Of a stretch of DNA of 5,650 bases, positions 4,570 to 5,650 are shown piece by piece. Location: NCBI GenBank assembly GCA_003446975.1, contig DMAP01000442.1:1-5650 (forward strand), given 5' to 3'. This DNA comes from Clostridiales bacterium (GTDB lineage Bacteria; Bacillota; Clostridia; Tissierellales; Dethiosulfatibacteraceae). The notes beneath the pieces are model-generated. The model was not told the DNA's origin and made no database searches. It saw only the letters and a list, made by a program, of their open reading frames with translations. The translations under genes and the position numbers were made by a program. Position 1 is the stretch's first letter. Every line of letters starts with the position of its first letter.

Positions 4570-5650
4570 TCATTTTCTTGGCAAATCTGAAAACTTGGTG
4601 AACCTATCGACCCATGACAACTCAACTGTCCCAACAGGCCCATTTCTATGTTTGGCGATGATGACCTCTGCAATGCCTTTCTTCTGATAATTTTCTTCTT
4701 CCAGGCCTTCCTTGTCACGATAGTACTCGTCTCGATACAGGAACATGACGATGTCCGCATCCTGTTCTATAGCACCCGACTCTCGCAAGTCAGATAGTAT
4801 CGGTCTATGATTCTGACGCTGCTCAGGTGCTCTTGATAGCTGTGAAAGTGTCAGTACAGGGCAGTTCATTTCCCTTGCCAAGCCTTTTAGACCTCTTGAA
4901 ATGTTCGATATCTCCTGTTGTCTGCTTTCGCCTCCATGGCCTTCCATCAGCTGCAGATAGTCCACTATGATCAGATCCAATCCCTTTTGGGTTTTCAACC
5001 TTCTGCATTTGGATGCTATTTCAAATAGAGTGATGCCAGGTGTGTCGTCAATATAGATTTCCGCATCAGATATGACACCGCTGGCGTAGGTAATTCTTTC
5101 CCAATCCTCATCGTCCAATCTGCCTGTTCTCAATTTGTTGCTCTCCACCAGGGATTCCATGCTGATAATCCTCTGAACCAGCTGCTCTTTTGACATCTCG
5201 AGGGAGTAGATAGCTACCTTTGCATTGGCTTTGATTGCTGAGTTAAGGGCCATGTTCAATGCCAAAGCAGTTTTACCCATCGATGGTCTCGCCGCTATTA
5301 AAATGAAATCCGAACGCTGTAGTCCTGATGTCATCATGTCGATCTCTTTGAATCCGGTTGTCAGACCGGTCATGTCGCTTTCGCTGTTGGCACGATCCTC
5401 CAGTAGATTGAAAACATCCAGCACAATATCTCTCATATGGGAGAAATCTCTATGCTGTCTGGATTGTGAGATGGAGAAGATTCTTGATTCTGCCAATTCT
5501 ATTAGGGCTTTTGACTCACTTGCATTGTCCAGACCTTTGTTCTTGATCTCCTCTGCTGCCATGATCAGTTCTCTGATGATGGCTTTCTCTTCCACTATAT
5601 TGCAATAAGCCTCCGTGTTACGTGTGGTGGCAATATTATCTGACAATCCG
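4570..5650 (-). CDS. dnaB: Replicative DNA helicase DnaB, 5' end cut by the window edge
   Basis: This is the C-terminal 359 or so residues of the hexameric ring helicase that unwinds DNA at the replication fork and works with primase; full-length proteins are about 440 residues. The frame is open to the right edge, and the first codons (LSDNIATTRNTEAY) are the family's mid-protein linker, so the N-terminal domain lies outside; the TTG at 5646 is an internal leucine and not a start. Counting from that leucine, the RecA-like domain shows Walker A ARPSMGKT at 119-126, Walker B DLIIVDYLQLM at 224-234, LSQLSR at 267-272, DLRESGAIEQDAD at 286-298 and the arginine-finger region KHRNGPVGT at 332-340. 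All catalytic motifs are intact, so it is probably functional. It ends with TGA at 4572-4570; no clear terminator follows before pxpA. Confidence 0.97.
   Translation of the reverse strand, partial: GLSDNIATTRNTEAYCNIVEEKAIIRELIMAAEEIKNKGLDNASESKALIELAESRIFSISQSRQHRDFSHMRDIVLDVFNLLEDRANSESDMTGLTTGFKEIDMMTSGLQRSDFILIAARPSMGKTALALNMALNSAIKANAKVAIYSLEMSKEQLVQRIISMESLVESNKLRTGRLDDEDWERITYASGVISDAEIYIDDTPGITLFEIASKCRRLKTQKGLDLIIVDYLQLMEGHGGESRQQEISNISRGLKGLAREMNCPVLTLSQLSRAPEQRQNHRPILSDLRESGAIEQDADIVMFLYRDEYYRDKEGLEEENYQKKGIAEVIIAKHRNGPVGTVELSWVDRFTKFSDLPRK

Noticed and set aside
5225..5608. Open frame on the plus strand opposite dnaB (127 codons)
   Set aside because: The minus strand encodes intact DnaB helicase motifs through this whole stretch; the plus-strand frame is a shadow.

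Overview
The window looks like chromosomal DNA of a low- to mid-GC member of the Bacillota (Firmicutes), most likely a clostridial anaerobe. The evidence is strong AAGGAGG-type ribosome-binding sites, tight overlaps within operons, a TTG start that its ribosome-binding site favours, and a DnaB helicase of typical Gram-positive appearance. The species cannot be named from this sequence.

Layout. Positions 1-1996 read rightward. First comes the C-terminal end of an AEC-family (auxin efflux carrier-like) permease, then a TetR-family regulator, then a DUF849/BKACE-family beta-keto acid cleavage enzyme (the family of 3-keto-5-aminohexanoate cleavage enzyme). Between the regulator and the enzyme lie a 14-bp perfect tandem repeat, a consensus promoter (TTGACA-18-TATAAT), and a perfect 8-bp inverted repeat laid over the -35 box that is the obvious candidate operator for the TetR protein. 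Positions 2017-4483 read leftward and encode the three subunits of prokaryotic 5-oxoprolinase in the order pxpA-pxpB-pxpC. The two units converge on one perfect 11-bp hairpin whose loop contains the pxpC stop codon. Upstream of pxpA, in the same direction, is the 3' part of dnaB, which runs off the right edge; a 7-bp inverted repeat sits in the short gap between them.

How the genes may work together. PxpABC hydrolyses 5-oxoproline (pyroglutamate) to glutamate using ATP. The permease, TetR and BKACE genes look like a small sensing, transport and cleavage module for a beta-keto acid, with TetR probably repressing the enzyme until a ligand appears. The substrate cannot be read from the sequence, and none of the other lysine-fermentation genes is visible here. 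The cleavage gene is clearly richer in G+C and in C-ending codons than its neighbours, which suggests either recent acquisition or strong translational selection. The most interesting signals are the operator/promoter architecture before the BKACE gene, a similar half-site in front of pxpA, and the compositional island formed by the BKACE gene. No CRISPR array, insertion sequence, rRNA or tRNA gene was seen.
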